From: Methanoculleus sp. UBA208
GTDB lineage: Archaea; Halobacteriota; Methanomicrobia; Methanomicrobiales; Methanoculleaceae
Assembly: GCF_002498065.1 (NCBI RefSeq)
Contig: NZ_DAFZ01000058.1
Span: 11,652-66,340, forward strand
DNA: 54,689 bases
Reading direction: 5' to 3'
In this document: positions 1-7,968 of the stretch, piece after piece
Numbering within the stretch: the first letter of the stretch is position 1
How the letters are laid out: each line of letters opens with the position of its first letter
Notes under the pieces: model-generated
Seen by the model: the letters and a program-made list of their open reading frames with translations, nothing else
What the model was told of the DNA's origin: nothing
Databases searched by the model: none
Made by a program: the position numbers and the translations under genes

Positions 1-1133
1 GTCGAGCGCCGGCAGAAGTGGTTCACGTCGAGCCCCGAGTAGAGGCTGGCGTACCCCGCCGTCGGGAGAACGTGGTTCGTCCCCGACGCGTAGTCGCCGC
101 AGGCCACCGCCGCGTAGGGGCCGACGAATATCGACCCGGCGCTCCGGATGCGGTTGATGACGGCAAGCGGGTCGGCCACCTGGATCGAGAGGTGCTCGGG
201 GGCGATTCCGTCGACCGTCGCCGCGGCCTCGTCGAGGTCGGCGGCGACGATGTAGCCGGAGTTTTCAAGGGCTTTTGCGATGATATCCCGGCGCTCTGCG
301 CTCGCTGCCATCCGCTTCACCTCGGCCCCGACCGCATCCGCAATGGCCGCGTCGGTCGTCACCAGGACGCAGGCGGCGTTCGGGTCGTGCTCGGCCTGGG
401 CGAGGATATCGGCCGCGATGAAGGTCGGGTTCGCCGTGCCGTCCGCGAGGATCGCGATCTCGCTCGGCCCCGCCGGGAAGTCGATCTCGGCCTCGTCACG
501 GAGCAGCATCTTCGCCGCGGTGACGTAGACGTTGCCCGGGCCGACGATCTTCTCCACCCGCGGGACCGTCTCCGTCCCGAGCGCCATCGCCGCGATCGCC
601 TGGGCGCCGCCGACCCGGTAGACCTCATCGACCCCGGCGATGTCGAGCGCGACGAGCGTGATCGGGCTCGTCGGCGGCGGGGTGCAGCAGCAGATCTCCG
701 CGACGCCCGCGACCTTTGCCGGGACCGTACACATCAGCGCCGTCGAGGGGTAGGCCGCCCGCCCGCCGGGAACGTAGGCGCCGATACGGGAGAGCGGCGT
801 CGTCCTGACGCCGAGGGTGATCCCGGGCTCCACCTCCTGCAGCCAGAGATCGCGCCCGCGCTGCAGCTCGTGGAACCGGCTGATCCGTGCCTCGGCCTCC
901 ACGAGGCTCTCGACCAGCTGCGCATCCACCTCGTCGTAGGCCGCCTCCCGCTCCTCGTCGGAGACGGCGATCTCCTCGAGATCGATGCCGTCGAACTTCA
1001 TCGTCAGGTCGAGCAGTGCGGCGTCGCCCTCCGCCCGCACCCTTCCGACGATCTCAGAGACCGGTCCCTTCACCCGGTCGATGCCCGACCGCCGTCCGGC
1101 GATCCAGGTCTCGATATCCAGCGCCTGCCACAT
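1..1133 (-). CDS. hisD: Histidinol dehydrogenase, 5' part (gene runs off the window)
   Basis: The reverse strand reads open from an ATG at 1133 to the window edge, about 377 residues of a family usually near 430, so only the C-terminus is missing. HisD oxidises L-histidinol to histidine with two NAD in the last steps of histidine synthesis in the cytoplasm. Family hallmarks are visible: a GAYVPGGRAAYPST stretch near residue 115, GGAQAIAA near 170, KIVGPGNVYVTAAK near 190, FPAGPSEIAILAD near 215, QAEHDPNA near 240, the APEHLSIQ segment near 320 and GTNHVLPT near 360. It is transcribed divergently from the tungstate operon. The other his gene seen here, hisC, lies 22 kb away, so the pathway is scattered. 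Confidence 0.95.
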   Translation of the reverse strand, partial: MWQALDIETWIAGRRSGIDRVKGPVSEIVGRVRAEGDAALLDLTMKFDGIDLEEIAVSDEEREAAYDEVDAQLVESLVEAEARISRFHELQRGRDLWLQEVEPGITLGVRTTPLSRIGAYVPGGRAAYPSTALMCTVPAKVAGVAEICCCTPPPTSPITLVALDIAGVDEVYRVGGAQAIAAMALGTETVPRVEKIVGPGNVYVTAAKMLLRDEAEIDFPAGPSEIAILADGTANPTFIAADILAQAEHDPNAACVLVTTDAAIADAVGAEVKRMAASAERRDIIAKALENSGYIVAADLDEAAATVDGIAPEHLSIQVADPLAVINRIRSAGSIFVGPYAAVACGDYASGTNHVLPTAGYASLYSGLDVNHFCRRS

Positions 1134-1227
1134 GAGGAAAAGAATCGGCGGGCGGGAGCGTTAAGGTTTCGACCACGCCGGCGACCGGGGCCCGGGAAGG
1201 AGCCCATTAACATTCCGCCCAGGATAG

Positions 1228-1235
1228 CTATATAT
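1228..1235 (+). promoter_or_regulatory. TATA box of the first tup operon
   Basis: CTATATAT is centred about 32 bp before the tupA start codon at 1264, which predicts a start site near 1258 and a leader of only a few bases. The GTTA-N12-TAAC repeat found at the mod and second tup promoters is not present in this intergenic region. Confidence 0.6.
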
Positions 1236-1263
1236 CCGAGGATGCCCCCCCTAACGCGCTGCT

Positions 1264-2241
1264 ATGAAGGTGAATACGACTCATCCGGCGGCAGGCATCA
1301 TTGCGATCCTGCTCATTCTCGCCCTCTCCGCGGGATGCACGAGTCCGGCGCCGGGCGGAAACGAGACGCCGACCGGCACGGCGACGACCGCTCCCGCCGG
1401 CGGCGCGAACGTCCTGCGGATCGCCACCACGACAAGCCTCGAGAACGCCGGGCTGCTCGCGGAGCTCGAACGGGTCTACGAGAACGAGACCGGGGTTGAC
1501 CTCCAGTTCATCGCCCAGGGCACGGGGCAGTCCATCGATTCCGCCAGGCGCGGCGATGTGGACATGGTGCTCGTCCACGCCCCGGCGCTTGAGCAGCAGT
1601 TCGTCGACGACGGTTATGGTATCAATCCGCGGTGCATCGCCTACAACTACTTCATCATCGTCGGGCCCGCGTCCGATCCGGCGGGGATCGCGAACATGAG
1701 CCCGGTGGAAGCCTTCCAGACGCTCTACGCGGCCGGGACGAACGAAACGGCGGGCGTCGCCTTCGTCTCCCGCGGCGACAACTCCGGGACCCATGCCCAG
1801 GAGAGGGCGCTCTGGGAGCAGGCCGGCTACAACTACACACAGGAGATCCGGGACTCCGGGGCCTGGTACGTCGAGGCCGGCAAGGGCATGGGCGACACCT
1901 TGATCCTTGCAAACGAGCAGCAGGCATACACGCTCTCCGATGAGGGAACTTATCTCTCGTTTGCCGACCGTCTCGATTTGGTGCCGGTCGTCGCCGAGGG
2001 CGCGGAACTCCTGAACCGCTACAGCGCGATTGCCGTCAACCCCGAGATGCACCCGGACGTGAACGCAGAGGGTGCCGCTGACTTCATCAACTGGCTCATC
2101 TCGGACGAGGCGAAGCAGATGATTGGCGAGTTCGGCACCGAGGAGTTCGGCAAACCGCTCTTTACACCGCTCTACGCACCCGAGTGCACCGAACCCCCGT
2201 TCAACTGCACCTGTGCGGAGCCGGTACCCGTGACGGCATAA
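1264..2241 (+). CDS. tupA: Tungstate-type ABC transporter substrate-binding lipoprotein (copy 1)
   Basis: A 325-residue extracytoplasmic binding protein that should capture tungstate (or molybdate) and deliver it to the permease encoded next. A short charged start is followed by a hydrophobic segment and a lipobox ending LSAGC at about residue 25, then a Thr/Pro/Gly-rich linker. The mature part carries TupA-family marks: RIATTTSL near 58, GTGQSID near 87, RRGDVDMVLVH near 96, AYNYFIIVGP near 125, SRGDNSGTH near 170 and QAYTLSDEGTY near 220. The TTTS and GDNSGTH segments normally contribute to oxyanion binding in this family. It leads a tupABC operon, with a 70-bp gap before the permease. Substrate preference between W and Mo cannot be read from sequence. 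Confidence 0.9.
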   Translation: MKVNTTHPAAGIIAILLILALSAGCTSPAPGGNETPTGTATTAPAGGANVLRIATTTSLENAGLLAELERVYENETGVDLQFIAQGTGQSIDSARRGDVDMVLVHAPALEQQFVDDGYGINPRCIAYNYFIIVGPASDPAGIANMSPVEAFQTLYAAGTNETAGVAFVSRGDNSGTHAQERALWEQAGYNYTQEIRDSGAWYVEAGKGMGDTLILANEQQAYTLSDEGTYLSFADRLDLVPVVAEGAELLNRYSAIAVNPEMHPDVNAEGAADFINWLISDEAKQMIGEFGTEEFGKPLFTPLYAPECTEPPFNCTCAEPVPVTA

Positions 2242-2311
2242 AGCAGGTATCGAGGAAAGATAGGGGAGATGTGGGTGAGGTGATTGGCGGAGTGGCGGAA
2301 GGTGAGGGCGC

Positions 2312-3007
2312 GTGGTGAACGGGAACCCGATCATCGAGGGGTTCGTCGAGGCCATCGAGCTCATCGTCACCCTCGACCCGCAGGTGGTGGAGATCACCAT
2401 CCGCTCGCTCTACATCTCCCTCACCGCCACCTTCTTCGCCTCCCTGATCGCCCTCCCAATCGGGGCGCTCATCTACTTCTACGAGTTCAGGGGAAAGCAT
2501 GCGGTCGTCTCCACGTTGCAGACGCTCTACGCGCTCCCCACGGTCATCGTGGGCCTGATCGTGTTCCTGCTCCTCTCCAACATCGGCCCCTTCGGGTTCC
2601 TCCGTCTCCTCTACACGCCCGGCGGCATGGTCGTCGCCCAGACGATCCTCATCATCCCGCTCCTCATGGGGCTGACGGTCTCGGCGCTCTCCGGGATCGA
2701 CCGGGACAAGCGCTACACGATCACCGCGCTCGGCGCGAACAGGCTCCAGACTGTCGTGACCATCATCGCGGAGGCCCGATTCGCGGTCATGGCCGGCGTC
2801 CTCCTGGGCTTCGGGCGGGCGATCGCCGAGGTGGGGACGGTGATGATCGTCGGCGGCAACATCCGGGGCGCCACCCGCGTCCTCACCACCGCTATCGCAC
2901 TCAACACGTCGATGGCAGACTACTCCCTCTCGATTGCACTCGGGATCATTCTCCTCGGGGTGGCGCTCGGGGTGAATATCGCCCTATCTCTCGTGCAACG
3001 GCGGTGA
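2312..3007 (+). CDS. tupB: Tungstate-type ABC transporter permease (copy 1)
   Basis: A 231-residue integral membrane permease with about five to six hydrophobic segments and an EAA-type cytoplasmic loop around residues 136-165 (ALGANRLQTV then EARFAVMAG), the coupling site for the ATPase. It matches the TupB branch of MetI-like permeases. Start is GTG at 2312 or 2315; a GGTGAG motif lies about 6 bases upstream. It sits between tupA and tupC, with 4 bases before tupC, so translation is probably coupled. Confidence 0.88.
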   Translation: MVNGNPIIEGFVEAIELIVTLDPQVVEITIRSLYISLTATFFASLIALPIGALIYFYEFRGKHAVVSTLQTLYALPTVIVGLIVFLLLSNIGPFGFLRLLYTPGGMVVAQTILIIPLLMGLTVSALSGIDRDKRYTITALGANRLQTVVTIIAEARFAVMAGVLLGFGRAIAEVGTVMIVGGNIRGATRVLTTAIALNTSMADYSLSIALGIILLGVALGVNIALSLVQRR

Positions 3008-3011
3008 TACC

Positions 3012-4100
3012 ATGGCGATCATCGAAGCACACGACATCAGAAAATCCTACGGCAATTTAGAAGTCCTGCACGACGTCGACCTCTCGGTCCGGGAAGGGGA
3101 GATCCTTGGGCTTATCGGGCCGAGCGGCTCCGGGAAGAGCACGCTCCTGCGGATCCTCGACCTGATCGAGCCGCCGAGCGGCGGGGAACTCTCGGTCTTC
3201 GGCATCGATGCGGTCGAGGAGCGCGGCCGCTGGCTCGACCTCCGCCGCCGGATGGGGATGCTCTTCCAGAGACCGATCGTCTTTAACGCATCCGTTTACG
3301 ACAACGTCGCGATGGGGCTGCGCTACCGCCGTGCTCGCGGCGCCGATATCGACCGGAAGGTGAAGGAAGCCCTCGAAGCCGTCGGGCTCTCCCGCTACGT
3401 CAGGAGCCGGGCGACCGATCTCTCCGGCGGCGAGCAGCAGCGGGTGGCGTTATCAAGGGTGCTCGTGACCGAGCCCGAAATCCTCTTCCTGGACGAGCCG
3501 ACGGCGAACCTGGACCCGGGCTCGACCGCCACCATCGAGGCGATCGTAACAAGCCTGAACCGCGAGGCCGGTATGACCGTTCTCATAAGCACCCACGACC
3601 TCATGCAGGGGCAGCGTCTCGCTCACCGGGTCGGGGTGATGATCGAGGGCACGATCGCCCAGACAGGGCCTTCACGCGAGATATTCCACGAGCCCACAGA
3701 CCTGAGGATCGCCCGGTTCGTGGGCGTCCAGAACATCATCCCCGGCCGGGTCGTCTCCCGGAGAGAGGGGCTCACCGTGGCGGAGGCGAGAGGCAAACAG
3801 ATCCTCTCGGCGACTCCCCCGCCGGGCGAGGAGGTCGAGATGGTCATCCGGGGCGAAGACGTCTCCCTGCACCGGCGAGAGCCCGGCTTCGAGGAGGCGG
3901 AGAACCTCTTCCCCGCCACGGTTACCGCCATCGAGCCCACGGCCCCGTTCGTGAACGTGACGGTGCACTGCGGGTGCGATCTCGTCGCACTGGTGACCGC
4001 GAGGAGGGCGGAGACCCTCGGCCTTCACGACGGCATGCAGGTCTGGGTCTCCATCCAGGCGAAGGCGGTCCACCTGATCCCCCGGAGCGGGGCGGGGTGA
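3012..4100 (+). CDS. tupC: Tungstate-type ABC transporter ATP-binding protein (copy 1)
   Basis: A 362-residue ATPase that powers tungstate import. Walker A (GPSGSGKST) is near residues 36-44, the signature LSGGEQQR near 136, Walker B (ILFLDEPTANLD) near 157 and the switch histidine in STHD near 197. After about residue 235 there is an extra domain of about 125 residues (from VQNIIPGRVV) resembling the TOBE/Mop-type oxyanion-binding regulatory domain of ModC and WtpC proteins, which suggests that the transporter is inhibited by internal oxyanion. It is the last gene of the first tup operon; a SemiSWEET gene converges from the other strand. Confidence 0.88.
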   Translation: MAIIEAHDIRKSYGNLEVLHDVDLSVREGEILGLIGPSGSGKSTLLRILDLIEPPSGGELSVFGIDAVEERGRWLDLRRRMGMLFQRPIVFNASVYDNVAMGLRYRRARGADIDRKVKEALEAVGLSRYVRSRATDLSGGEQQRVALSRVLVTEPEILFLDEPTANLDPGSTATIEAIVTSLNREAGMTVLISTHDLMQGQRLAHRVGVMIEGTIAQTGPSREIFHEPTDLRIARFVGVQNIIPGRVVSRREGLTVAEARGKQILSATPPPGEEVEMVIRGEDVSLHRREPGFEEAENLFPATVTAIEPTAPFVNVTVHCGCDLVALVTARRAETLGLHDGMQVWVSIQAKAVHLIPRSGAG

Positions 4101-4187
4101 AGCGCTGAATCCCTTTCAGGGAGACATAGAAGTACCTGCCATTGACGATTCCCGCTATTTTATAGCCGCCGGGTCGGTTCGGGAGCG

Positions 4188-4448
4188 TCAGGAAAACCCG
4201 TTCATCGTCTTCAGCGAGAGGATCAGGCCGATGAGGGCGGCGGTGGCCGCGTTCGCCGCGACGATGGCAAGATCCGCTTTCACCAACCCGTAGGCGAGCC
4301 AGAGCAGGACGCCTGCGAGGAGGACGACGAGCATCGCAAGCGAGAGGTCGGCGGTCGACCGCGTGCGCCACGCCCGGATGACCTGCGGTGCAAACGAGAG
4401 CGTGGTGAGCGAGCCGGCGGCAAGACCGAGTGCGGTGACGGTATCCAT
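4188..4448 (-). CDS. SemiSWEET / PQ-loop three-helix transporter
   Basis: About 86 residues with three hydrophobic helices and the PQ-loop signature SFAPQVIRAW near residues 16-25, plus a TRSTADLSL turn, typical of SemiSWEET proteins, which dimerise to move small sugars or similar solutes across the membrane. ATGs at 4478, 4463 and 4448 are all possible. I chose 4448 because the family normally starts just before an LG-AG-LTT segment and because GGATGA sits at the right distance upstream. The gene follows the MOT1-type transporter on the same strand by 55 bp, so the two may be cotranscribed. The substrate is unknown. Confidence 0.75.
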   Translation of the reverse strand: MDTVTALGLAAGSLTTLSFAPQVIRAWRTRSTADLSLAMLVVLLAGVLLWLAYGLVKADLAIVAANAATAALIGLILSLKTMNGFS

Positions 4449-4503
4449 GAGTCCGTCATCCATGTCCCGCCCGACCACATGAACCCTGGGGTTCCGGGTA
4501 CCT

Positions 4504-5637
4504 TCAGGAGCCGGACTGTTGCCTGCTCCCCCACCGTTGCAGCACGTAGGCGAGGAGCATCCCGACGATGAACGCGACGGTGAGGCCGATCGCGAGAGTG
4601 AGGACGGCGATGGCTCCCGTGACCAGGTACGAATCCGTCTTCGCGCTGTGTTTCCCGAGCTCGAGCGCCACGAAGACCAGAAGCGCGCCGAAGACCCCGA
4701 GCGGGATGAGGGTCAGCACCTCCGGCGGGGCGAAGGCGACGGCGAATATGAGGATGAAGAAGCCGGCGACGATGTTCGCCCCGCCGGTCCTCGCGCCGAA
4801 CCGGTACATGGCGGCAAGCCCCCCCGCGCCGTGGCACATGGGGAACCCCCCGAGCGGCGTCGAGACCAGGTTCATGGCGCCGATCGTCCGGGAGAGCCGA
4901 TCGGGGTCCACGCCCTTCTTCGGGAAGAGGTCGTAGGTGAGGAGCGACGTGGCGAGGATGGCGTTTGCGAGGGTGAGCGGCACCTGCGGGAGGACGAGGT
5001 CCCAGGTGCCTGCGATGAAGTCCGCCGGTGTAGGGATGACAAGGGCGGGAAGAGGCATCAGGCGGAACGGCGGCATCCCCTGCACGGCGACACCGGCGGC
5101 AAGCCCGATGAGGAGGACCAGCAGGGCGGAGACGTCCGGGACCCGGGTCCGTTGCGATGCGATGAAGAAGAGAACGATGATCCCGATGGATATGGCTGCA
5201 ACGAGGACGTCGGAGACGATGTAGCCGAGCGACGTCTTCAGGAGGAGAAGCGCAAGCCCTGCCTGGACGCCCCGGACGACGCTTTTCGGGATCCGGTCCC
5301 CGATCCAGGTCATGCCGCCGACGAGTCCGAGAAGGAGGAAGAGCGCACCGACGATGATCCCGGACGCCACGATCTCGCCGGCACAGAGCCCTTCGGCGAT
5401 GACGATGGCGCCGATAGCCTTCATCGGCTCGATAGGGATCGGGAGGCGGTAGTAGAGTCCGGTGATGATGAACCAGGCGGCGAAGAAGAGGAAAAAGTGG
5501 CTGACGTTCACGTCCGGGCAGACGATGGCAACCCCGAGCAGGATGGGGAAGATGGTGCCGAAGTCGCCGACGGCTCCGGCGATCTCCTCGAGGGTGATCC
5601 GGATGCCGCCCTTCGCCGTTCCGGTGCTCTCCGCCAT
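4504..5637 (-). CDS. MOT1-type sulfate/molybdate secondary transporter
   Basis: A 377-residue membrane protein with about ten hydrophobic segments. The two paired motifs of the MOT1 molybdate transporter family are clear: GDFGTIFPILLG near residues 29-40 and PIPIEPMKAIGA near 66-77, with a second inverted-repeat half carrying LGGFPMCHGAGG near 258. MOT1 proteins are SulP-related carriers with high affinity for molybdate in plants and algae; archaeal members are usually annotated as putative sulfate/molybdate transporters. It is divergent from modA and shares with it an intergenic region carrying an inverted repeat. Its place inside a Mo/W island favours oxyanion transport over sulfate. Confidence 0.85.
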   Translation of the reverse strand: MAESTGTAKGGIRITLEEIAGAVGDFGTIFPILLGVAIVCPDVNVSHFFLFFAAWFIITGLYYRLPIPIEPMKAIGAIVIAEGLCAGEIVASGIIVGALFLLLGLVGGMTWIGDRIPKSVVRGVQAGLALLLLKTSLGYIVSDVLVAAISIGIIVLFFIASQRTRVPDVSALLVLLIGLAAGVAVQGMPPFRLMPLPALVIPTPADFIAGTWDLVLPQVPLTLANAILATSLLTYDLFPKKGVDPDRLSRTIGAMNLVSTPLGGFPMCHGAGGLAAMYRFGARTGGANIVAGFFILIFAVAFAPPEVLTLIPLGVFGALLVFVALELGKHSAKTDSYLVTGAIAVLTLAIGLTVAFIVGMLLAYVLQRWGSRQQSGS

Positions 5638-5747
5638 TGTCCAGTTCTCTTTATGTCTCGGTTCCCTTTTGGGGTTTTGGATGGGCGTTCCGGTATGTTC
5701 GGGCCCGGGACGTGAAATCCAATTACCATGCCCACTTAAATAACTGA

Positions 5748-5767
5748 GTTAAATTAAATGATTTAAC
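5748..5767. promoter_or_regulatory. Candidate operator GTTA-N12-TAAC (mod/MOT1 intergenic)
   Basis: The inverted repeat is GTTAAA, 8 bases, TTTAAC, a 20-bp element between the divergent MOT1-type gene and modA, about 30 bp upstream of the modA TATA box. The same GTTA-N12-TAAC layout with identical 20-bp span occurs before the second tupA (11411-11430). The half-sites recall the GTTA...TAAC ends of bacterial ModE boxes, but that resemblance is from memory. Confidence 0.45.
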
Positions 5768-5780
5768 CTGGTCCGACATG

Positions 5781-5794
5781 TAAACGTTTATTTT
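5781..5794 (+). promoter_or_regulatory. modA TATA region with a 10-bp palindrome
   Basis: TTTATTTT at 5787-5794 is centred 27 bp before the ATG at 5817, predicting a leaderless modA mRNA and favouring that ATG over the GTG at 5805. The perfect palindrome TAAACGTTTA (5781-5790) overlaps it, so a bound regulator here would block TBP. Confidence 0.5.
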
Positions 5795-5816
5795 GCCCCC
5801 ATGAGTGATTATTCTT

Positions 5817-6635
5817 ATGAAAGCGCACCTGCTTCTCATTATTGCACTGCTTGTTGCGGCAACCGCCGCTTTCGCATGCGGATGTACCGGAACCACCGTA
5901 GATACGCCAGCGGATTCCGACACGACAAAGCCCGAACTGCTCGTCTACTGCGGCGCGGGCATGCGGGAACCGATGGACGAGATCGCGGCGGCCTTCACGA
6001 ACGAGACCGGCATCCCGATCAACTACGTCTTCGGGGGTTCGAACACCCTGCTCACTCAGATGAACCTGACGAAGATGGGCGACGTCTACATGCCGGGAGC
6101 GACCGCCTACTTCGATTCGGCCCGCAACATGGGGCTGGTCGGGGACGAGTCCCTCGTCGTCTACCACGTCCCGGTCATCGCCGTCCCGAAGGGTAACCCG
6201 GCCGGGATCACGTCTCTTGAGGATCTGGCAAAACCCGGTGTCCGGGTGGTTCTCGGCGACAACCCCGCCACCGCCATCGGGAAGCTGACCGATAAACTCC
6301 TGGCGAAGAACAAACTGCTCGAGGATGTGGAGAAGAACGTCGTGGCCCGCGGCGGCACGGTGAACGAACTGCTGGTCTACATCTCCATGGGGCAGGCCGA
6401 CGCCGGCATCATCTGGGAGGACCTCTACGTGCCGGAGAAGATGGACCTCATCGACATCCCGAACACGGAGAACCTGGTGAAGATCGTTCCCATCGGGGTG
6501 CTTACGTCTTCTGAGCACAGCATTGAAGCGGAACAGTTCACCGCGTTCGTCACCTCAAACGAAGGGAAGGCGATCTTTACCCGGCACGGTTTCGTCACCT
6601 ACCCAAGCGACACCTACGCGGACGTCAAACCCTGA
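5817..6635 (+). CDS. modA: Molybdate-type ABC transporter substrate-binding lipoprotein
   Basis: About 272 residues of a periplasmic-binding-protein type II fold. A hydrophobic signal ends in FACGC near residue 25, followed by a Thr/Asp linker. LLVYCGAGMREPMDEI near 43 and GGSNTLLTQ near 75 are the typical ModA/WtpA-like oxyanion-contacting stretches. NPATAIGK near 155 and QADAGIIWEDL near 195 also fit. The mature protein is clearly different from the two TupA copies, so it represents a separate uptake route, probably for molybdate. The start at 5817 is preferred over GTG 5805 because of the TATA spacing. It heads a modA-trmO-like-modB-modC operon. Confidence 0.85.
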   Translation: MKAHLLLIIALLVAATAAFACGCTGTTVDTPADSDTTKPELLVYCGAGMREPMDEIAAAFTNETGIPINYVFGGSNTLLTQMNLTKMGDVYMPGATAYFDSARNMGLVGDESLVVYHVPVIAVPKGNPAGITSLEDLAKPGVRVVLGDNPATAIGKLTDKLLAKNKLLEDVEKNVVARGGTVNELLVYISMGQADAGIIWEDLYVPEKMDLIDIPNTENLVKIVPIGVLTSSEHSIEAEQFTAFVTSNEGKAIFTRHGFVTYPSDTYADVKP

Positions 6636-6659
6636 TAGAACCGGAGAGGGAGAAGTCGT

Positions 6660-7163
6660 ATGGAAGTCACCTGCCGGATCATCGGAACCATTCACTCGCC
6701 GTTTACCGATCAGGATACCACGCCAATCCAGAGCATCTTCTCTGAAGCAGAGGGGATGATCGAAGTCTTTCCCGAATACGCCGAAGGATTGCAGGGGGTC
6801 GAGGGATTCTCCCACATCATCCTCCTCTACCATTTCCACCGGGCCAACGGGTTCCGCCTGCGCGAGCGCCCGTTCGTCGACGGCAGCAAGGAGCGGGGGA
6901 TCTTTGCCATACGCCACTTCAACCGCCCGAACCCGATCGGGATCTCCCTCGTCGAAGTCGCCTCCGTCGAGGGCAATATCGTCCGGGTCCGCGGAATCGA
7001 CGTGCTGGACGGCACCCCGCTTCTCGACATCAAGCCCTACGTCCGCCAGTTCGATCACCGCGACGACGTCAGGAGCGGCTGGGTCGACGCGCGGCATATC
7101 GAGGAGGTGAAGGTCCGGAGTTTCTCCCCAAAAGACCTCCGGGAGCATGAGGAGACCTCATGA
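6660..7163 (+). CDS. TrmO/TsaA-family protein inside the mod operon
   Basis: A 167-residue protein of the UPF0066/YaeB family. Bacterial TrmO uses S-adenosylmethionine to N6-methylate t6A37 in tRNA-Thr. The family motifs are present: IGTIHSPF near residues 8-15, GFSHIILLYHFH near 49, RPNPIGISLVEV near 93 and DGTPLLDIKPYV near 118. It lies between modA and modB, 24 bp after modA and overlapping modB by 4 bases (ATGA), so it is translated as part of the molybdate operon. Whether it acts on tRNA here or has a metal-linked role is unknown. Confidence 0.85.
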   Translation: MEVTCRIIGTIHSPFTDQDTTPIQSIFSEAEGMIEVFPEYAEGLQGVEGFSHIILLYHFHRANGFRLRERPFVDGSKERGIFAIRHFNRPNPIGISLVEVASVEGNIVRVRGIDVLDGTPLLDIKPYVRQFDHRDDVRSGWVDARHIEEVKVRSFSPKDLREHEETS

Positions 7164-7957
7164 GTCGGCGTGATACTTCCCGTTTCCGGACGGCGACCGT
7201 CTTGGTCGCCCTTCTCATCGCCGCCTTCATCGTGCTGGTCCTCCTCGGGGTGGTCACCCACTCCCCGGCGAGCGTCCTTATCGAGTGCCTTCTCTCCGAG
7301 GAGATCCAGTTTGCCGTCAGGCTCTCGATCATCACTTCCGTCGTCTCCACGCTCCTCTGCATCCTGGTCGCCGTGCCGGTGGCCTATGCGCTCGCCCGCT
7401 ACACGTTCCCGGGCAAATCCCTGATGAACATGGTGATGGACATCCCGATGGCACTCCCGCCGCTCGTGGCGGGCGTGGGGCTCCTGCTCTTCTTCGGTGT
7501 ATCCCCGATAGGCAAATCGCTTGCTGCTGCGGGGCTCACCTTCGTCTTTACGCCGCTCGGGATCATCATGGCCCAGTTCTTCGTGAACCTGCCCTACATG
7601 CTCCGGGTGACCCGTTCGACATTCCAGGGCGTCAACCCCCGCTACGAGTACGTGGCAAAGACGCTCGGGTGCACCGACGCGCAGGCCTTCTGGCGGGTCA
7701 CGCTCCCGATGTCCTCAAACGGCCTCCTTGCAGGGTCGGTGATCACCTGGTCGAAGGGGATCGGTGAGTTCGGCGCCGCGCTGATGCTTGCCGGCGCAAC
7801 CCGGATGAAGACCGAGACGCTCCCGCTTTCGCTCTTCCTGAACATGTCCACCGGAAAACTCGAGTATGCTATCGCTGCGGCGACGATCCTCATCATGATC
7901 TCGGTCGTCTCGCTCTACGCCTTCGAGCGCTACGGCGGAGCCACGCACGTCTACTAG
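7160..7957 (+). CDS. modB: Molybdate-type ABC transporter permease
   Basis: A 265-residue permease of the ModB/CysT type with about six transmembrane segments. The coupling loop contains KTLGCTDAQAFWRVTLP near residue 172, and GIGEFGAALMLAG near 202 is a family signature. The start codon overlaps the stop of the TrmO-like gene; modC follows after 11 bases with a GGAGG ribosome site in the gap. Confidence 0.88.
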   Translation: MSRRDTSRFRTATVLVALLIAAFIVLVLLGVVTHSPASVLIECLLSEEIQFAVRLSIITSVVSTLLCILVAVPVAYALARYTFPGKSLMNMVMDIPMALPPLVAGVGLLLFFGVSPIGKSLAAAGLTFVFTPLGIIMAQFFVNLPYMLRVTRSTFQGVNPRYEYVAKTLGCTDAQAFWRVTLPMSSNGLLAGSVITWSKGIGEFGAALMLAGATRMKTETLPLSLFLNMSTGKLEYAIAAATILIMISVVSLYAFERYGGATHVY

Positions 7958-7968
7958 GAGGTTCAGCC

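Noticed and set aside
1134..1263. A third GTTA-N12-TAAC repeat before the first tup operon
   Set aside because: GTTA at 1160 and TAAC at 1208 and 1252 are present but far from the 20-bp spacing.
18..1499. 493-residue open frame on the plus strand over hisD
   Set aside because: Arg/Asp-rich shadow of hisD; the minus-strand product has all HisD motifs.
4519..5715. 398-residue plus-strand open frame
   Set aside because: Lies opposite the MOT1-type gene and has the Glu/Asp/Arg-rich composition of an antisense frame.
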